Source of the DNA: Solibacillus sp. FSL H8-0523
GTDB taxonomy: Bacteria > Bacillota > Bacilli > Bacillales_A > Planococcaceae
Assembly: GCF_038051985.1 (NCBI RefSeq)
Contig: NZ_CP150291.1
Coordinates: forward strand, 1,798,001 to 1,862,000
Reading direction: 5' to 3'
Length of the DNA stretch: 64,000 nucleotides
Within the stretch, counting starts at the first letter, position 1; each line of letters opens with the position of its first letter. The notes under the pieces were generated by a model, which worked only from the letters and a program-made list of their open reading frames with translations, did not search any database and was not told the origin of the DNA. The position numbers and the translations under genes are program-made. Shown here in pieces: positions 60,221 through 64,000 of the stretch.

Positions 60221-61483
60221 ATGACGAAAAAATGTGGTTTATTAGCTGTTCTTGCATTTGGTCTGTATGTTGTGGCGATGTATATCTATTTTTTTTATAG
60301 CCAAAATAGCGGGATACCCGCCGCGCTTAAAGGAACGGTAGCGGATCCGAGTACTTTTCTAACAGCGCAGGAAATGGTGTTAAGCGAAGAGTTTTCAAAG
60401 ATAAGAAATTTCCTGTTTTTTATCGCAACACCGTTTGAATGGTTGCTTTACTTTGTTATTTTGATTACGGGTATATCGCATTTGTTCGAGAGATGGGGCC
60501 CTGAACAACAAAAATGGGCCATTTGGAGAAATACGATGTATGTATTTTTACTTTCCGTTCTCTTGTTCATCCTCCAATTCCCACTAGACTATTACAAGTA
60601 TATGTTGAGCAAAAGCTATGGGATTAGTACGCAGCTTTTTTCCTCATGGATGAGGGATAATGTGATTGATTTTTGGCTGGATTTTGGGATGGCGGTTATT
60701 ATGGTATCGGTTCTCTATTGGCTCATCAAAAAAAGTCCGAAGAGATGGTGGTTTTATGCATGGGCGTTAACTGTGCCATTTTCACTGTTCCTTATGTTCA
60801 TCCAACCAGTCTTGATCGACCCCATCTACAATGATTTTTCTCCACTACAAGATAAAGCATTAGAGACGAAGATTCTTTCACTCGCAGAGCAAGCGGATAT
60901 TCCTTCAGAGCATGTGTATGAGGTGAATATGTCAGAGAAGACGAATGCTTTAAACGCGTATGTGACAGGGATTGGTGAGAATTCTAGAATTGTGCTGTGG
61001 GATACGACCTTAAACCGATTAACGGATGAGGAAATACTCTTTATCATGGCACATGAGATGGGACACTACGTGGTGAAGGATATTTATTTAAACATCGCTG
61101 TCTATTTGTCGATGACGCTCATTGGACTCTGGCTAATCGCAAAAATCATGCCTTGGATGATCCGTCGCTATGGATCGCTATTAAAAATTAAACATATGGG
61201 CAATATTAATTCATTTCCATTATTTTTATTGATTTCATCATTCCTAGTATTCTTCTCAAGCCCACTTTCAAATGTAGTTTCACGGTATCAGGAGGTTCGA
61301 GCTGATGAATATGCAATGGAACTAGTTGAAAATCCAGAGGCAGCGGTCTCGACGTTTCAACAGTTGACTAAAGCTGGACTTAGCGAAGTAAATCCACCAG
61401 CACTTGTCAAATGGTTTCGCTACTCCCATCCGCCCATGTTAGAAAGAATCAATAAAGTAGCTAATCAAGCTGAAGAAGAATAG
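60221..61483 (+). CDS. M48-family membrane zinc protease (Ste24/CAAX-protease-1-like)
   Basis: 420 residues; ATG at 60221 with GAGGTG upstream. Several membrane helices (about 8-26, 65-90, 105-125, 160-180, 190-210, 290-310, 340-360). The zinc motif HEMGH (His278, Glu279, His282) stands in ILFIMAHEMGHYVVKD, and the third ligand Glu is in EVRADEYAMEL (about 358). The layout matches full-length Ste24-type proteases, which in bacteria act on membrane or misfolded proteins. Monocistronic. Confidence 0.93.
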   Translation: MTKKCGLLAVLAFGLYVVAMYIYFFYSQNSGIPAALKGTVADPSTFLTAQEMVLSEEFSKIRNFLFFIATPFEWLLYFVILITGISHLFERWGPEQQKWAIWRNTMYVFLLSVLLFILQFPLDYYKYMLSKSYGISTQLFSSWMRDNVIDFWLDFGMAVIMVSVLYWLIKKSPKRWWFYAWALTVPFSLFLMFIQPVLIDPIYNDFSPLQDKALETKILSLAEQADIPSEHVYEVNMSEKTNALNAYVTGIGENSRIVLWDTTLNRLTDEEILFIMAHEMGHYVVKDIYLNIAVYLSMTLIGLWLIAKIMPWMIRRYGSLLKIKHMGNINSFPLFLLISSFLVFFSSPLSNVVSRYQEVRADEYAMELVENPEAAVSTFQQLTKAGLSEVNPPALVKWFRYSHPPMLERINKVANQAEEE

Positions 61484-61713
61484 AAGAACCTCAAGACTTA
61501 AGGGGACCCGTAAGACTAGGTGGGCGATCAAGAACCCCCCACGGATTGAAGTTTCACTTTATAGCTGATTAATTTTTCAACAACTGGTTCATTTTCTGGG
61601 AAAAGGTAGGTGACTGGTTTCAGTAAGAAATTTGGCTGGCTAAATGATCGGTTTGGTGTTTCATGGCAACTTAATTTTGTGCAATAAATTAATAGTTGTT
61701 ATAGGATTGAACT

Positions 61714-62043
61714 GTGAAAGAATATTATAAGAAAAGGAACCAATTTAAAGTGACTATTTCAGAAAAAAATTTAAGGACTTGTAACAAAGGACACAAGTAT
61801 TATAAAAGTAGTGATTGTCCGACCTGTCCAACTTGTGAGCAAGAACGTAAACCTGATAATGGATTTCTTTCACTGCTCTCTGCACCTGCAAGACGGGCAT
61901 TGGAAAACAATAGGATAACTTCTTTACAAAAGCTATCAACATATAGTGAAAAAGAGATTTTACAATTTCATGGTATGGGACCTGCTTCTTTACCGAAACT
62001 TAGGTCTGCATTAAAGGAAATTGGATTATCATTCAGAAACTAA
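61714..62043 (+). CDS. RNA polymerase alpha-CTD-like protein with a Cys-rich zinc-binding N-terminus
   Basis: 109 residues from the GTG at 61714 (weak ribosome site). The N-terminal half has Cys/His spaced as a zinc ribbon: LRTCNKGHKYYKSSDCPTCP, then TCEQERKP. The C-terminal half matches the helix-hairpin-helix alpha-CTD: SAPARRALENNRITSLQKLS, then LQFHGMGPASLPKLRSALKE. Similar short proteins occur in Bacillales and may bind DNA or polymerase. No operon partner. Confidence 0.85.
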   Translation: MKEYYKKRNQFKVTISEKNLRTCNKGHKYYKSSDCPTCPTCEQERKPDNGFLSLLSAPARRALENNRITSLQKLSTYSEKEILQFHGMGPASLPKLRSALKEIGLSFRN

Positions 62044-62094
62044 GTATTAAGAATATGACTACTCGATAAATTTACGAAATAGAAAAATTTGTAT

Positions 62095-62139
62095 TCAACA
62101 ATCTGGCGCATTGCTTTAATAAGGAGTGCGTCTATTAAG
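62095..62139. repeat. Dispersed palindromic repeat, left part
   Basis: CAACAATCTGGCGCATTGCT, then TTAATAAGGAGTGCGTC; same family as 15346-15419 and 21158-21200. Confidence 0.6.
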
Positions 62140-62202
62140 TAGTGATAATCAATTATTTTGTGAGGAAAGGTAAAGTATTTAAAATTTCGCTTTAGTTTCT
62201 TC

Positions 62203-62247
62203 AGCAATCGGGCACAATTCTAGTACAAGGGATTGTGTCTTTTTTTT
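62203..62247 (+). repeat. Dispersed hairpin repeat, terminator-like
   Basis: GCAATCGGGCACAATTCTAG / AAGGGATTGTGTC followed by eight T residues; same family as 15727, 29644 and 46216. Confidence 0.6.
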
Positions 62248-62297
62248 CTTCGAAAATGCTACTACTAATTTTAATCATTAAGCGTAATAACAACAAA

Positions 62298-62323
62298 AAA
62301 GCGTTGCAATAAAGCAACGCTAA
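62298..62323. terminator. Terminator of the small membrane protein gene
   Basis: AGCGTTGC-AATAAA-GCAACGCT preceded by an A-run on the plus strand, which is a T-run for the minus-strand gene; it overlaps the gene's last codons. Confidence 0.75.
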
Positions 62324-62502
62324 GTTCGAGCAATTTTAAACAATTTTACGGCACAAACTATTGAGCCTATAAGTCCAGTTATTGTAAAAACATATGCAAC
62401 TAATAAAGACATGGGGCTATAAATAATGATTCTATAAGTTCCTAGAAAGCATAGTAACAAACCGCTAATGAGGCCTAATAATATTTGACTCTTATCTTTC
62501 AA
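62320..62502 (-). CDS. Small two-helix membrane protein
   Basis: 60 residues from the TTG at 62502, preceded by GGAGGTGG; the longer open frame upstream lacks a start signal. Two hydrophobic helices (ILLGLISGLLLCFLGTYRII and LLVAYVFTITGLIGSIVCAV). No family recognised. Confidence 0.6.
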   Translation of the reverse strand: MKDKSQILLGLISGLLLCFLGTYRIIIYSPMSLLVAYVFTITGLIGSIVCAVKLFKIART

Positions 62503-62659
62503 GAATACCACCTCCAATATATGGGGATAAGAGCGTGTTAACATACGCTCCCGCAACTCTCGAGCGGTGTTACGACAAATACATACAAGACAACTAATTA
62601 TGATTAGTAGAGTCGTCGCATACACTTATTAAGGATTATCTATTTTCAGGAGGTTTGAG

Positions 62660-64000
62660 ATGAAAAGAAACGTGTATGAAAAGTTATTTAAGGCAGGTAT
62701 TGCGACAACTTTAGTTGCTTCAGCTTTCGTAGTTGCCCCAATAGGTGAGGTAAACGCACAAAAAGATGATCACAAAAATGCTAACAAAAAAGATAACAAA
62801 AAAGGCCATGGAAAAGATAAAAAACCCGTACAAAAAGTGGACAAGACAAACCTGCAAACGACGATTAACAAATTGTTCAATCACAAAAAAGAAGATTATA
62901 CAGTAGATAGTTGGAATAAATTTCAACAGGCACTTTCAGCAGCCCAAAGAATATTTAAAGATTCAAAGGCATCACAGTCTGATGTAACAAAAGCAATGAA
63001 TAATTTACTAGCAGCTATAGCTAATTTAGTCGTAGTAACCCCACCTACAGATGTGAAAGTGAATACATTAAAAGAATTAAAATCAGCAATTAACAATCCA
63101 AAGGTTAAGAATATTACTATTCAAAAGGATATAAAAGTAGAAGAAAAACTAAAGATTACTTCAGAAAAGCATATTAACGGAAATGGCTATACATTAACTG
63201 GGGAATTTTCGAAAAAGGGAGACAATTCCTATGCGCTAGAATTTATGAAAACAGTCGGTTCCATCACAAATATTAAAATTAAAAGTGCTGATGCAGCAAT
63301 TTATGTAGATGGCTCAACTGTTACATTAAGTGGCACGATTGATGTCAGTGGAAATAAAAACGCTGGAATCATTGTATCCGCAGCTTCGGGAGGAAAGGGT
63401 CAATCACTCCTAAAACTTGTGAATGCAAAGCTAGTGAATCGTGATGAAGCGAATAATAAACCGACAATTTTAGAGGAACGAATTGAAAATAAAGATGTTT
63501 CGAACAAAGTAGTTGGTTATGAAGGCATGTATGTGGATTACAATCAAAAATCAGCTAATCATTTACAAAGGTTTTATTATTTAAACCGTGAATTAAGAAC
63601 ACCAAATCCGATAAAACGCTTCACCTTGTCACTAATGCATTCAAATGATACACATGCCAATTTAAATCAAATAGCCAAAAAAGTAACAGCTGTGAAGGAA
63701 GTGCGTGCAGTTAGACCGAAAGCATTACTTCTAGATGCAGGAGATGTGTTTTCTGGAACATTATATTTCAATGCATTTAAAGGGCAAGCAGACTTACAAT
63801 TCATGAATTTAATGGGCTATGATATTATGACGTTTGGTAACCATGAATTTGATTTAGGAGCTAGCGCGGAAGGACATCAGGCGTTAGTAAATTTTATTAA
63901 AGGTGCCAAATTCTCATTTGTTAGTTCAAATATTAATTTTTCAAAGGATGCCAAGTTTAAAGATTTATTTAGCGAATCGATAACAAGTAATCCAAAAAAC
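62660..64000 (+). CDS. Secreted 5'-nucleotidase-like metallophosphatase, N-terminal part (runs off the window)
   Basis: 447 codons visible from the ATG at 62660 (CAGGAGG upstream) to the window end. Signal peptide about 1-33 (GEVNA); a Lys-rich stretch; a FIVAR-type three-helix module (about 58-115: TTINKLFNHKKEDYTVDSWN, QSDVTKAMNNLLAAI); a parallel-beta-type region (about 130-250). Then a metallophosphatase domain begins with SLMHSNDTHANL, LLLDAGDVFSGT and TFGNHEFDLGAS, the metal-binding Asp, His and Asn signature of UshA-type nucleotidases. Probably wall-attached and involved in phosphate or nucleotide scavenging. The C-terminus is outside. Confidence 0.92.
   Translation, partial: MKRNVYEKLFKAGIATTLVASAFVVAPIGEVNAQKDDHKNANKKDNKKGHGKDKKPVQKVDKTNLQTTINKLFNHKKEDYTVDSWNKFQQALSAAQRIFKDSKASQSDVTKAMNNLLAAIANLVVVTPPTDVKVNTLKELKSAINNPKVKNITIQKDIKVEEKLKITSEKHINGNGYTLTGEFSKKGDNSYALEFMKTVGSITNIKIKSADAAIYVDGSTVTLSGTIDVSGNKNAGIIVSAASGGKGQSLLKLVNAKLVNRDEANNKPTILEERIENKDVSNKVVGYEGMYVDYNQKSANHLQRFYYLNRELRTPNPIKRFTLSLMHSNDTHANLNQIAKKVTAVKEVRAVRPKALLLDAGDVFSGTLYFNAFKGQADLQFMNLMGYDIMTFGNHEFDLGASAEGHQALVNFIKGAKFSFVSSNINFSKDAKFKDLFSESITSNPKN

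Noticed and set aside
62720-62926. Minus-strand 68-codon hydrophobic frame
   Set aside because: Antisense of the Lys-rich start of the secreted nucleotidase-like gene; the plus-strand gene has a ribosome site, signal peptide and continues to the window end.

Overview
The window looks like a chromosomal accessory region of a low-GC, spore-forming Gram-positive bacterium of the Bacillales, most likely a Lysinibacillus/Solibacillus-type member of the Planococcaceae. This is inferred from an alpha/beta-type small acid-soluble spore protein, several S-layer-homology (SLH) proteins, T-box leaders, strong AGGAGG ribosome sites and frequent TTG starts. There is no ribosomal or core-metabolism backbone. 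The region is a patchwork of single genes and short operons separated by decayed gene pieces and repeats.

Layout. 0-9.5 kb: the tail of an integrase gene, an operon of a papain-fold-like protein, an acetyltransferase and an S51 peptidase, a T-box-controlled GNAT gene, a LysM-CAP secreted protein, an old-yellow-enzyme oxidoreductase and an SLH protein. 9.5-15.5 kb: a 5'-truncated glutaminase, an internally deleted second copy of the oxidoreductase, an ECF sigma factor fused to a YcdB-like region, a HIRAN-domain membrane protein and a CarD-like regulator. 15.6-24.4 kb: tRNA-Asn, then a detoxification/resistance-like block (GNATs, isochorismatase-fold hydrolase, SDR, DJ-1-like, aminoglycoside-phosphotransferase-like kinase, methyltransferase, HAD phosphatase) that carries two homologous T-box leaders in opposite orientation. 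24.4-42.3 kb: amino acid permease, LysE-type exporter, lipoproteins, SASP, a poly-asparagine peptide next to a two-gene ABC exporter, an NHL-repeat/FecR-domain secreted pair and an integrase remnant. 42.3-49.7 kb: a YtrA-like regulator with an ABC transporter, an M1 metallopeptidase lipoprotein, and a frameshifted ECF sigma gene with its zinc anti-sigma gene. 49.7-59.7 kb: a 1614-residue repeat/SLH surface protein, a SUKH protein, a GNAT, and an excisionase-integrase pair that ends at an intact tRNA-Val. 59.7-64 kb: an M48 protease, an RNA polymerase alpha-CTD-like protein and the start of a secreted 5'-nucleotidase-like protein.

The most coherent structural signal is a set of 3' fragments of tRNA-Val at 24.46, 42.26 and 49.67 kb. 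All three stop at the same base in the anticodon loop, and they lie in line with the intact tRNA-Val at 59.65 kb and its adjacent integrase. I read this as repeated, tandem integration of tRNA-Val-targeting elements followed by decay. The second notable signal is three T-box riboswitches in front of acetyltransferase or methyltransferase genes rather than the usual amino-acid genes.

No database search was possible. Family names rest on motifs I recognise, and unrecognised proteins are described as such.
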